From assembly GCF_003387075.1 (NCBI RefSeq), contig NZ_QUMQ01000001.1, positions 8,866,001-8,930,000 of the forward strand: DNA of 64,000 bases, read 5' to 3'. This document shows, piece by piece, positions 46,274 through 54,609 of this stretch; position 1 is the first letter of the stretch; each line of letters starts with the position of its first letter. Source of the DNA: Asanoa ferruginea. Lineage in GTDB: Bacteria; Actinomycetota; Actinomycetes; Mycobacteriales; Micromonosporaceae. The position numbers were made by a program, and so were the translations under genes. The notes under the pieces are model-generated. The model saw nothing but the letters and a program-made list of their open reading frames with translations. It had not been told where the DNA came from and ran no database searches.

Positions 46274-49215
46274 CAGCCCTCCAGGACGCGCTCCATGGCC
46301 GCCCGCGCCCGGCGCGCGGTGCGGAGATATTCGTCGATGAACTCCCCGGCGTCGTCGCGGCCGAGCAGCCGGACCACCGCCGCCAGCTCGACGCCGTGCC
46401 GGGGCAGTTGGTCGCCGGGGCGGCCGCGGACGAGCATCAGCGCGTTGCGCACGCGGGCCGCCTGCCGCCAACCCGCGGCCAGCGCGGTGGCGTCGGCCGG
46501 GTCGAGCAGGCCGGCCTCCTCGGCGGCGGCAAGAGCGTCGACGGTACGTGTGGTCCGCAGCGAAGGATGCGCGCCCGCGTGCCGCAGTTGCAGCACCTGG
46601 GCCGCCCACTCGACGTCGGACAGCCCGCCGCGGCCGAGCTTCACGTGAGTGGCCGGGTCGGCGCCGCGGGGCAGCCGCTCGTTCTCCACCCGCGCCTTGA
46701 TCCGGCGGATCTCCACGTGCTGCGTCTGGCTGAGCCCGGCCGCCGGGTAGCGGTAGCTGTCGGCCATCGTCACGAACCGCTCGCCCAGGTCGATGTCGCC
46801 GGCCACCGGCCGGGCCCGCAGCAGCGCCTGCGCTTCCCAGACGTGTGACCAGCGGGCGTAGTACTGCGCGTACGCGGCCAGGCTGCGCACCAGCGGACCC
46901 TGCCGCCCCTCGGGGCGCAGGTCGGCGTCGACGCCGAGCGGCGGGTCGGGCGCCGGCATGCCGAGCAGTCGCCGCAACTCCTCGGCGACCGCGTGCGCCG
47001 CCGCGCTGGAATCGCCATCCGGGTGCCCCGGCGGTGGGTCGTAGACGAACAGCACGTCGGCGTCGGACGAGAAGCCCATCTCCGCGCCGCCCAGCCGGCC
47101 CATCCCGATGATGGCGAAGGTCAGCCCGGCCGGCAGCGGATAGGCCCGGGCCGCCGACCGCAGCGCCGCCCCCAGCGTCGCGTCGGCCACATCGGACAGT
47201 GCGGTGCCGACGCCGCGCACGTCGAGCACCGGCGACGGGGCCAGCGAGCCGTGGCTGAGCGCGTCGGCGCAGGCGATCCGGAACAGCTCCCGGCGGCGCA
47301 GGCCGCGGACCGCGCGGATCGCCTCGCCCGGGTCCTCGTGGCGGTCGGCCGCGGCGCCGAAGCCGTCGCGGAGCACGTCGCCGGGGCGCGGGGTCAGCTC
47401 GGCGTCCTCGGCCAGCAGCCGCAGCGCCTCCGGGTCGCGGGCGAGCAGGTCGGCGGCGTAGCGGGACAGGCCGAGCACCCGGGCCAGCCGGCGGGCCACC
47501 GGGCCCTCGTCGCGGAGCAGCCGCAGATACCAGGGTGTGGCGCCGAGCTTGTCGGAGACCTGGCGATAGCTGAGCAGGCCGCGGTCGGGCTCGGCGGCGT
47601 CGGCGAACTCCTGGAGCAGCACCGGGAGCAGGGTGCGCTGGATCGCGGCGGTCCGGGTGACGCCGCCGGTCAGCGCCTCCAGGTGACGCAGCGCGCCGGT
47701 GGGGTCGGCGAAGCCGAGCACCTCGAGCTGGCGGCGCGCCGCCTCCGGAGTGAGCCGCAGCGCCTCGGCCGGCACCCGGGCGACCGCCTCCAGCAGCGGC
47801 CGGTAGAGCAGCTTGACGTGTAGCCGGCGGACCTCGCTGGCGTGCGCCACCCAGTCGGCCCGGAACGACTCGACGGCGTCGCGGCCCGGCAGTGCGGTGT
47901 AGCCCAGGGCCGCGGCCAGCCAGCGCAGCCCGGCCGGGTCGGCCGGCACCGTGTGGGTCCGGCGCAGGGCCTGGAGCTGAAGGCGGTGCTCGACCGTACG
48001 CAGGAAGCGGTAACCACGCAGCAGCGTCTCGCCGTCGGCCCGCCCGACGTAGCCACCGCCGACCAGCGCCCGCAGGGCCGGCATCGTGCCGGTGACCCGC
48101 AGTGTCTCGTCGACCCGCCCGTGCACGAGTTGCAGGAGCTGCACCGCGAACTCGATGTCGCGCAGCCCGCCCGGCCCACGCTTGATCTCCCGCTCGAGCT
48201 CGCGGGCCGGCACGTTGTCGACGATCCGCCGGCGCATCGCCCGCACGTCGTCGACCGCCTCGGGGCGCTCCGCGGCGTGCCAGACCAGCGGCGCCAGCAG
48301 GTCGATCCACTCCTGGGCCAGCGCGGTGTCGCCCGCGGCCGGGCGGGCCTTGAGCAGCGCCTGGAACTCCCACGTGCGGGCCCAACGCTGGTAGTAGGCC
48401 TGGTGGCTGGCCAGCGTGCGGACCAGCGGGCCACGACTGCCCTCCGGGCGCAGCGCGGCGTCGACCGGCCAGGCGACCAGCCCGCAGATCTCGATCAGCC
48501 GGGTGGCGATGCCGGTGGCGGCGGGCAGGTCGTCGTCGGTCGCGGCGACGAAGATGACGTCGACGTCGGAGACGTAGTTGAGCTCGTTGCCGCCGCACTT
48601 GCCGAGCGCGACCACGCCAAGCCGCGGCTCGGCACCCACCTCGGACGCGGCGATCGCGTAGGCGGCCCGCAGCGTCCCGTCGGCCAGCGCCGACAGGGCG
48701 GCCATCGTCTGCTCCAGGCCGCGACCACCGGTCAGATCCGCCGCAGCGATCTTCAACAGGGCGAGGCGGTACGCCAGCCGCAGCGAAGCCACCGCGTTGG
48801 GCGCGTCGACCGCCTCCAGCACCCCGGTCGCGCCCGGCGCCTGCCCGTTGACAGTCCGCAGCGCCAGCCACTGGGCCGGGTTGGCGACCAGGTGGTCGCC
48901 GAGCGCTGACGACGCGCCCAGCACCGCGACCAACCGCCGCCGCAGGCCGTCGTCGTCGAACAGCGCATCAAGAAGCAGGGAGCCGGAGTCGGTGCGGTTG
49001 AGCGACTCGACCAACCGGTGCAACTGACGCAGCGCCAGGTCGGGATCGCCGGCCCGGGACAGTGCGCCGATCAGCTCGGCCGCCGGCTCCCCGACCGGCT
49101 CACCCGTAGCCGGGTCCCAGAGCCCCAGCCCGCCCGGGCCGAGCTGCTCGACGGCGCGGTCGCCGAACCCGAACCGGGCCAGCCGGTTCGTGCGCTCACC
49201 GGTCGGCCGGCCCAC
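46273..49215 (-). CDS. glnE: Glutamine synthetase adenylyltransferase/deadenylyltransferase
   Basis: GlnE modifies GlnA1 by adding or removing AMP on a Tyr in response to PII and glutamine. The protein has 980 residues, typical length, with two nucleotidyltransferase domains. The N-terminal one is marked by GKCGGNELNYVSDVDVIFV and the C-terminal one by GRLGGAEMGFSSDADVLFV, which carry the metal-binding Asp pairs. The GTG at 49215 gives the family start GRPTGERTNRLARFGFGD and lies 4 nt after the amidotransferase stop. glnA1 lies 9 kb before it and glnA2 7 kb after it. Confidence 0.95.
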   Translation of the reverse strand: MGRPTGERTNRLARFGFGDRAVEQLGPGGLGLWDPATGEPVGEPAAELIGALSRAGDPDLALRQLHRLVESLNRTDSGSLLLDALFDDDGLRRRLVAVLGASSALGDHLVANPAQWLALRTVNGQAPGATGVLEAVDAPNAVASLRLAYRLALLKIAAADLTGGRGLEQTMAALSALADGTLRAAYAIAASEVGAEPRLGVVALGKCGGNELNYVSDVDVIFVAATDDDLPAATGIATRLIEICGLVAWPVDAALRPEGSRGPLVRTLASHQAYYQRWARTWEFQALLKARPAAGDTALAQEWIDLLAPLVWHAAERPEAVDDVRAMRRRIVDNVPARELEREIKRGPGGLRDIEFAVQLLQLVHGRVDETLRVTGTMPALRALVGGGYVGRADGETLLRGYRFLRTVEHRLQLQALRRTHTVPADPAGLRWLAAALGYTALPGRDAVESFRADWVAHASEVRRLHVKLLYRPLLEAVARVPAEALRLTPEAARRQLEVLGFADPTGALRHLEALTGGVTRTAAIQRTLLPVLLQEFADAAEPDRGLLSYRQVSDKLGATPWYLRLLRDEGPVARRLARVLGLSRYAADLLARDPEALRLLAEDAELTPRPGDVLRDGFGAAADRHEDPGEAIRAVRGLRRRELFRIACADALSHGSLAPSPVLDVRGVGTALSDVADATLGAALRSAARAYPLPAGLTFAIIGMGRLGGAEMGFSSDADVLFVYDPPPGHPDGDSSAAAHAVAEELRRLLGMPAPDPPLGVDADLRPEGRQGPLVRSLAAYAQYYARWSHVWEAQALLRARPVAGDIDLGERFVTMADSYRYPAAGLSQTQHVEIRRIKARVENERLPRGADPATHVKLGRGGLSDVEWAAQVLQLRHAGAHPSLRTTRTVDALAAAEEAGLLDPADATALAAGWRQAARVRNALMLVRGRPGDQLPRHGVELAAVVRLLGRDDAGEFIDEYLRTARRARAAMERVLEG

Positions 49216-49219
49216 GGCG

Positions 49220-49981
49220 TCAGCGTCCCAGCAGCGGCAGCGTCGCCCGGGGCAGGTCGAGGTCACCCTGCGCCAGCGACGCGAACCGGATGGCGAACGG
49301 TTGCCAGACGTCTTCGAGGTCGGGCAGCACCGACGCGCAGGCGCCGACCACCGCCTCCTCGGACAGCCCCAGCTCGGCCAGCTCGGTGGAGCCGGCCGCC
49401 CAGTCGGCGATCATCGCCTCGTCGCACTCGATGTGGAACTGGAGGCCCCAGGCCCGCTCCCCCAGCCGGAACGCCTGGTTGGGGTAGTAGGTCGAGGCGG
49501 CCAGCAGGGTCGCGCCGCGGGGCAGCTCGGTGACTTCGTCGCTGTGCCACTGGAGCACGTCGGGCGCGATCGGCACGAAGCGGAACAGCGGGTCACGGTC
49601 GGCCGCGTCGCGTTTGGCGACCAGGGCCGGGCCGATCTCGGGGCCGGAGGCGCTGCGCTCGACCGTGCCGGCGTGCGCGGTCGCGAGGAGCTGGGCGCCC
49701 AGGCAGACGCCGAGCGTCGGCAGCCCGGTGCGGACCGCCTTGCGCAGCAGGCCCTCGACCTTGGGCAGCCACCAGCCGTCGTAGCCCCCGTCGTCGTCGG
49801 GGTAGGCCCGCTGCTCGCCGCCCATGACCACGAACGCGTCGTAGCCGCTCAGGTCGTCGGGCAGCTGGTCGTCGTCGTAGGGGCGGAGCACCACCTGCTC
49901 CAGGCCGCCCTCGGTGAACCAGTCGCCCAGCCGGCGCAGGTCGTCGGTGGGGTCATTTTCGATCACGAGCGCGGTAGCCAC
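49220..49981 (-). CDS. Class I glutamine amidotransferase-like protein
   Basis: A 253-residue GATase1 domain. The nucleophile elbow is GVCLGAQLL (Cys near 94), and the His-Glu pair is in GLQFHIECDEAM. The start MATALVIENDPTDDLRRLG also fits. It has no synthetase domain, so it resembles the GuaA-type stand-alone amidotransferases used in glutamine or gamma-glutamyl hydrolysis. It heads the glnE operon (4-nt gap) and is therefore probably linked to glutamine metabolism. The GTG is preceded by TAAGGT at 6 nt, and the divergent LD-carboxypeptidase begins only 32 bp away. Confidence 0.88.
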   Translation of the reverse strand: MATALVIENDPTDDLRRLGDWFTEGGLEQVVLRPYDDDQLPDDLSGYDAFVVMGGEQRAYPDDDGGYDGWWLPKVEGLLRKAVRTGLPTLGVCLGAQLLATAHAGTVERSASGPEIGPALVAKRDAADRDPLFRFVPIAPDVLQWHSDEVTELPRGATLLAASTYYPNQAFRLGERAWGLQFHIECDEAMIADWAAGSTELAELGLSEEAVVGACASVLPDLEDVWQPFAIRFASLAQGDLDLPRATLPLLGR

Positions 49982-49987
49982 AGCTCG

Positions 49988-49993
49988 ACCTTA
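49988..49993 (-). promoter_or_regulatory. -10 element TAAGGT of the amidotransferase-glnE operon (leaderless)
   Basis: Minus-strand TAAGGT lies 6 nt before the GTG at 49981. Its -35 region would fall inside the coding sequence of the divergent gene. Confidence 0.5.
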
Positions 49994-50001
49994 TCGGGAG
50001 C

Positions 50002-50007
50002 TAGGCT
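50002..50007 (+). promoter_or_regulatory. -10 element TAGGCT (leaderless)
   Basis: TAGGCT ends 6 nt before the GTG at 50014. The opposing -10 is only 8 bp away, so the two promoters are nearly superposed. Confidence 0.5.
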
Positions 50008-50013
50008 CCGCTC

Positions 50014-50934
50014 GTGCACGCGATCAAGGCACCTGCCCTGCAACCCGGCGACGCCGTGATGCTGGTCTCACCGTCGGGCCCGACCCGCCCGGAACGGCTC
50101 GACCGGGGGCTCGAACTGCTGGCCGGCTGGGGGCTGCGGGCGGTGCCCGGGCCACACGCGTACGCCCGCGATGGTTATCTCGCCGGCAGTGACGCGGACC
50201 GCGCGGCCGACCTCAACGCCGCGTTCGCGGACCCGGAAATCCGGGGTGTGCTGTGCACCCGGGGCGGCTACGGCGCCCAGCGGATGGTCGACGCGATCGA
50301 CATGGCCGCCGTCCGCCGCGACCCCAAGGTCGTCGCCGGCTTCTCCGACATCACCGCGCTCCAGTTCGCGCTCTGGCGCGGCGCCCGGCTCGCCGCGGTG
50401 CACGGCCCCGGTCTCGCCTGGAACGACGAGCGCACGCCGGCCGCGTCGGCGGAGTCGCTGCGCGCGGCGCTGATGACCACCGACCCGGTGACGGTCAAGA
50501 CCATTGAAACGGAAGACACGGCGGGGGTACGGGTGCCCGGCATCGCCGCCGGCCCGCTGCTCGGCGGCAACCTCTGCCTGATCACCTCGTCGATCGGCAC
50601 AGCGGACCTGCCCGACCTGACCGGCGCGGTGCTGCTGGTCGAGGAGGTACAGGAACCGCTCTACAAGATCGACCGGATGTTCACCCACCTGCGCCGGTCC
50701 GGCGCGCTCGACGGCCTCGCCGGCGTCGCGCTCGGCCAGTTCACCGACTGCTCCGACGACTGGGGCACCGGGCTGGTCCCGATGCTGCTCGACCGGCTGG
50801 GCGACCTGGGCGTGCCGGTGCTCGGTGGGTTGCCGATCGGCCACGGCCCCGGCCAGCTCAGCGTTCCGGTCGGCGCACTGGCCACGGTGGACGCCACCGC
50901 GGGTGTGCTGACGGTCGAGGCCGCGGTCGGCTGA
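50014..50934 (+). CDS. Muramoyltetrapeptide LD-carboxypeptidase (S66)
   Basis: Serine peptidase of the S66 family (LdcA), which removes the terminal D-Ala from cytoplasmic muramoyl-tetrapeptides during wall recycling; some members give microcin C-type self-immunity. The 306-residue protein has the nucleophile in VVAGFSDITAL, the Glu in LVEEVQEPLYKIDRM, and the His in GGLPIGHGPGQLS, the expected Ser-Glu-His triad. It starts with a GTG fixed by the -10 element. It is single, with a promoter shared back-to-back with the amidotransferase. A recycling role is more likely here because no microcin-type gene is nearby. Confidence 0.9.
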   Translation: MHAIKAPALQPGDAVMLVSPSGPTRPERLDRGLELLAGWGLRAVPGPHAYARDGYLAGSDADRAADLNAAFADPEIRGVLCTRGGYGAQRMVDAIDMAAVRRDPKVVAGFSDITALQFALWRGARLAAVHGPGLAWNDERTPAASAESLRAALMTTDPVTVKTIETEDTAGVRVPGIAAGPLLGGNLCLITSSIGTADLPDLTGAVLLVEEVQEPLYKIDRMFTHLRRSGALDGLAGVALGQFTDCSDDWGTGLVPMLLDRLGDLGVPVLGGLPIGHGPGQLSVPVGALATVDATAGVLTVEAAVG

Positions 50935-51051
50935 ACGGCCCTTATCGTCCCGCGCGTAAACGGACGGGTCCCCACGTCCTTGATCGACGTGGTGGAATGC
51001 CCGGGGCCCGATTCGCGGTGCCCGCGAGCGCCCGAACGGGAAGGCAACGGC

Positions 51052-52200
51052 ATGAGCGAGCGGCCGACAACGACGGGTTCGCCGTCGCGGGCATCCATCT
51101 GGGCGAAGGTGGGCCTGGTCATGGTCCTGCCGGTCGCCGCGACGGCGGTGCTGGTCACCAACGGGCTGCTCGACCACGCCGACACCGCGAAGCAGGCCGA
51201 CCAGGCCGCCCGGCTCGCGCCGGTGGTGCAGGCGTCCGGTCAGCTCGTCGAGGGCCTGCAGGACGAGCGTGCGAAGGCGGCCCTGCTGCTCGCGTCGCCG
51301 TCGGCCGGGCAGACCCGCGCCGAGGGCGCCTACGACGAGGCGCGCTCCGCCGTCACCACGGCGGCCGCTGACTACACGGCCCGGCGCACCGCGGTCGGCG
51401 AGGTGCCCGCCGACCTGCTGATCACGCTCGACCGGATCGACAGCGGGCTGCGCACCCTGCCCGACCTGCGCACAGCCATCGCCACGTCCAAGGTCGCCTT
51501 CACCGACGCCACCCGCGGCTACGACGCCATCGTCGAGAACCTGCTGCGGCTTCGCGACAGAGCGGCCCAGGTGGCTGTCGACCCCGCGCTCAACCAGCGG
51601 ATGCGGGCGGCGGCCGCCATCGCGCGCGGCAAGGAACACCTCTCGCAGGAACGGGTGACCGTCCTGCAGGGCTACTACTCCGCCGGCCTGTTGAACCCCA
51701 ACCTCAAGACCCGGTTCATCGCCGCGCAGACGGGCTGGACACAGGCGATGGAGGCGTTCTCCGCGAACGCCACCGAAGACGAGATGAACCAGTTCAAGGA
51801 CACCGTCACCGGGTCCAAGCTGCGCGAGGCGGCCGCGTTCGCCGGCTGGGTCGCCGCCAGCATGCCGGCCAGCGGCGATCTGTCCGGTGCGCCGTTCAAC
51901 ATCGACATCTGGGACAGCGCGCTGTTCAACAACGGCACGCTGGTCCGTCAGGTCGAGCGGCAGCTCGACAGCGCGGTCGTCGACGGCGCGGCCACGGCCC
52001 GCGACGACGGGAAACGCCAGGCGCTGGTCGAGGCCGGCGTGCCGCTGGCGATCCTGCTGCTGGCCATCCTGCTCGCCGTGTTCGTCGCCCGGTCGATGAC
52101 CCGGTCGCGGCGCGACCCGAGCGACGGCGCCGTCGTCGCGGACGGCCCGGTCGACCCGGACCGCCCGTTGGCCACGACGGCGTCCAGCAACCGCGGCTAG
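51052..52200 (+). CDS. NIT-domain membrane protein without kinase
   Basis: A 382-residue protein with an N-terminal transmembrane helix (about 16-36, VGLVMVLPVAATAVLVTNGLL), a ~270-residue helical extracytoplasmic domain, and a second helix near 325-345 (LVEAGVPLAILLLAILLAVFV). The domain begins QADQAARLAPVVQASGQLVEG then LQDERAKAALLLASP, which is the start of nitrate/nitrite-sensing NIT domains of actinobacterial kinases. Here there is no HAMP or kinase; only a short tail follows helix 2. It may be a decoy, a stand-alone sensor or a regulator of another kinase. GAAGG precedes the ATG. Confidence 0.75.
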   Translation: MSERPTTTGSPSRASIWAKVGLVMVLPVAATAVLVTNGLLDHADTAKQADQAARLAPVVQASGQLVEGLQDERAKAALLLASPSAGQTRAEGAYDEARSAVTTAAADYTARRTAVGEVPADLLITLDRIDSGLRTLPDLRTAIATSKVAFTDATRGYDAIVENLLRLRDRAAQVAVDPALNQRMRAAAAIARGKEHLSQERVTVLQGYYSAGLLNPNLKTRFIAAQTGWTQAMEAFSANATEDEMNQFKDTVTGSKLREAAAFAGWVAASMPASGDLSGAPFNIDIWDSALFNNGTLVRQVERQLDSAVVDGAATARDDGKRQALVEAGVPLAILLLAILLAVFVARSMTRSRRDPSDGAVVADGPVDPDRPLATTASSNRG

Positions 52201-52622
52201 GCGATGCAGGCGGCGACGATCAGCGCGACGCCGAAGTGGCTGGCCGCGCTGACCTTGGCCGCCGGGTGCGGCTGCTCGTCACAGATGATCTCGCCGAGGT
52301 TGCCCGGCGTCAGCATGTCGAGCACCAGGAACGCGACGCCCATCAGGACGATACCCAGGATTCCGAAGAGGACGGTCGAGGCGAGGCCCTGGCCGAAGTC
52401 GGTGTAGCTGGTGATGATCGCGGTGAACACGATCACCGCGATGCCGAGCTGGTTGGCGGCGAGCAGCAGCGACGCGTTGCTGTTGCGCTGTAGCCAGATC
52501 AGCTCGCGCAGCTTGCCCGGGGTGAGCATGTCGACCAGCATGAAGCCGGCCGCCATCAGGCCGATCCCGACCATGCCGTAGACGATGCTGTGCCAAGCGC
52601 CGGTGAACAGGTCCTCCCACAT
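52197..52622 (-). CDS. DUF350 membrane protein
   Basis: A 141-residue four-helix membrane protein that is an internal duplication: GIGLMAAGFMLVDMLTPGKL in the first half corresponds to GIVLMGVAFLVLDMLTPGNL in the second. This is the DUF350 layout. Function is unknown, although DUF350 genes often lie beside potassium-channel or stress genes, from memory. It has a GAGAGGA ribosome binding site. Its stop overlaps that of the NIT protein by 4 bp (CTAG). Confidence 0.85.
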   Translation of the reverse strand: MWEDLFTGAWHSIVYGMVGIGLMAAGFMLVDMLTPGKLRELIWLQRNSNASLLLAANQLGIAVIVFTAIITSYTDFGQGLASTVLFGILGIVLMGVAFLVLDMLTPGNLGEIICDEQPHPAAKVSAASHFGVALIVAACIA

Positions 52623-52730
52623 GGTGCGCGTCCTCTCCGGTCAGCGAAACCAGGGCCGTCGATGCCACCGACGTGGCGTCGAAGGGACGATAGCGCGATC
52701 ATGCAAGTCAGGAAATGCCCGACCGGGCCG

Positions 52731-53354
52731 TCACAACCAGCCGTTCTGCTCCGCGATCCGCACGGCTTCGGCCCGGGTACGCGAGCCGGTCTTGCCGATC
52801 GCCGCCGAGAGATGGTTGCGCACGGTGCCCTCGGACAGATGCACGACACCGGCCAGGTCGGCGACCGTGCCACCGTCGCGCGCGGCCCGCAACACGTCGG
52901 TTTCCCGTGCGGTGAGCGGGCTGCGACCGGCGACCAGGGTCTCCGCGGCCAGCGACGGGTCGACCACGCGCAGGCCGGCGTGCACCCGGCGGACCGCCTC
53001 GGCCAGCTGCCGGGCCGGGGTGTCCTTGACGACGAAGCCGCTGGCGCCGGCCTCCATCGCCCGCCGGAGGTAGCCGGGTCGCCCGAACGTGGTGACCACC
53101 AGCACCCGGCAGCTGGGCACCGCGCCGGCCAACTCCGCCGCCGCGGCGATCCCGTCGCCACCGGGCATCTCCACGTCGAGCAGGGCCACGTCGGGTGCGG
53201 TGCGCCGGGCGGCGTCGACCACCTCGTCGCCGCGGCCCACCTCGGCGACGACCTCCAGGTCGGGTTCGAGCGACAGCAAAGCGGCCAGGGCGCCGCGGAC
53301 CAGGGCCTGGTCGTCGGCGATCAGCACCCGGATGGGTGCCTCGCGGTCGGTCAC
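52731..53354 (-). CDS. NarL/DesR-type response regulator
   Basis: A 207-residue two-component regulator. The receiver domain has VLIADDQALV with the acidic pocket, phosphoacceptor Asp in VALLDVEMPGGDG, Thr in VTTFG, and Lys in FVVKDTPARQL. The LuxR-type HTH is SPLTARETDVLRAARDGG then TVADLAGVVHLSEGTVRNHL. The GTG at 53354 overlaps the kinase stop by 4 nt, so the two are co-translated. It probably controls the ABC transporter upstream and itself; the TGACA-type palindrome at 56408 is a candidate site. Confidence 0.92.
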   Translation of the reverse strand: MTDREAPIRVLIADDQALVRGALAALLSLEPDLEVVAEVGRGDEVVDAARRTAPDVALLDVEMPGGDGIAAAAELAGAVPSCRVLVVTTFGRPGYLRRAMEAGASGFVVKDTPARQLAEAVRRVHAGLRVVDPSLAAETLVAGRSPLTARETDVLRAARDGGTVADLAGVVHLSEGTVRNHLSAAIGKTGSRTRAEAVRIAEQNGWL

Positions 53355-54589
53355 GCGGGCACGCTCACACGCAGCACGAAACCGGAGCCGGACCCGTCGG
53401 CGGCGCGACCGACGGAGAGCTGGGCGCCGCACGCCTCGGCCCGCTCGCGCAGGCCGCGCAGCCCGGAGCCGCCGTGCTCGCCCTCTTCGCTCGGACCGCG
53501 GCCGTTGTCGGAGATCTCCACCCGGTCGGGGCGGACGCTGATCACGCAGCGGGTCGCGCCGCTGTGCCGCACCACGTTGGTGACGCCCTCGCGGACCGCC
53601 CAACTGAACAGCGTGCCGCGCGGCTCCGGGACGTCGGCGACCGAGCGCGGGAGCTTCGCGTCGATGCCGGCCGCGGACAGGGCCGACCGGGCGCTGGCCA
53701 GCTCCTCCTCGAGGCACACCTCGCGGTAGGCGCCGACCGTGCGGCGGATGTCGGCCAGCGCCTGCCGGGCCAGCTTCTCCAGGTCGTTGATCTCGGCCTC
53801 GGCGCGCTCCGGGGCGACTGGCAACAGCCGGCCGGCGAGCTCGGCCTTGATGGTGATGACAGTCAGCGAGTGGCCGAGGATGTCGTGCAGGTCGCGGGCG
53901 GCGCGGGCGCGCTCCTCCGCGACGGCGAGCCGGGCGATCTCCCGGTTGGCCGCGGTCAGCCGCTGGTTGTGGTCGATCATCCGGGTCACGCCGAACATCG
54001 CGAACGCGGCCAGCACGATCGAGAAGAACAGCGCGTTCTCCGGCTTCCAGGCCGGCACCAGCTCGGGCAGCACCAGCGGCAGGGCGGCGCACCCGCCGAC
54101 TACCGCCACCGCCGCGCGGGGCGGCAACACCATGATCGACGCGGCCGCGATGTAGACCAGGCCCACCATCCAGTCGCCGCCGGCGGCCGGGATCGTCGCG
54201 AGCGCCAGCGCGAACATCACCGCCAGCCAGGCCAGCGCCTTGCGCAGCCCGCCGTCGCGCTGTTCGAGCCGCATCCGGCGCATCCAGAGGAACACCAGGA
54301 TGTAGCTCAGGCCGAACGCCACCTCCGCGCCCAGGCTGAACCACTTCGCGAACCCGTCGGGGTGGCGCAGGATCGTGCCCAGAGGCTGGCTGAGGTAGAA
54401 CAGCCAGATGCCGCCGAGCACCCAGCCGAAGCCGCGCTGGAAGAACGGGCTCGGCAGCGGCACCCGAGGGCCGTAGGTGTGCATCCCGGGGACCTCGGCC
54501 GGCCGCAGCCGCCGCTCGTCGTCCTCGTCCGGACGCGCCGACGCCGGCCCGGCAGGAGCCGGGCCGGTCGTCGGGGACGTCGCAGTCAT
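53351..54589 (-). CDS. DesK-type sensor histidine kinase
   Basis: A 412-residue kinase. An acidic/Pro-rich N-terminus is followed by five to six transmembrane helices (about 50-180), then HisKA_3 with AARDLHDILGHSLTVI, where His is phosphorylated, and HATPase_c with AVREGVTNVVRHSGATRC and DNGRG/GLRGLRERA boxes. The ATG at 54589 is chosen because TAGCGT ends 7 nt before it, which also shows the pair can be transcribed separately from the transporter operon. Such kinases sense membrane state or antibiotics; the signal here is unknown. Confidence 0.9.
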   Translation of the reverse strand: MTATSPTTGPAPAGPASARPDEDDERRLRPAEVPGMHTYGPRVPLPSPFFQRGFGWVLGGIWLFYLSQPLGTILRHPDGFAKWFSLGAEVAFGLSYILVFLWMRRMRLEQRDGGLRKALAWLAVMFALALATIPAAGGDWMVGLVYIAAASIMVLPPRAAVAVVGGCAALPLVLPELVPAWKPENALFFSIVLAAFAMFGVTRMIDHNQRLTAANREIARLAVAEERARAARDLHDILGHSLTVITIKAELAGRLLPVAPERAEAEINDLEKLARQALADIRRTVGAYREVCLEEELASARSALSAAGIDAKLPRSVADVPEPRGTLFSWAVREGVTNVVRHSGATRCVISVRPDRVEISDNGRGPSEEGEHGGSGLRGLRERAEACGAQLSVGRAADGSGSGFVLRVSVPA

Positions 54590-54596
54590 GCCAGAC

Positions 54597-54602
54597 ACGC
54601 TA
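54597..54602 (-). promoter_or_regulatory. -10 element TAGCGT of the kinase-regulator pair (leaderless)
   Basis: Minus-strand TAGCGT lies 7 nt before the ATG at 54589, between the permease stop and the kinase. Confidence 0.45.
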
Positions 54603-54609
54603 GCTCCGC

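Noticed and set aside
44873-48871. A 1332-codon open frame on the minus strand
   Set aside because: Only its last third is the decarboxylase. The rest is the +1 shadow of glnE, with Arg/Gly/Ala-rich sequence and no domain.
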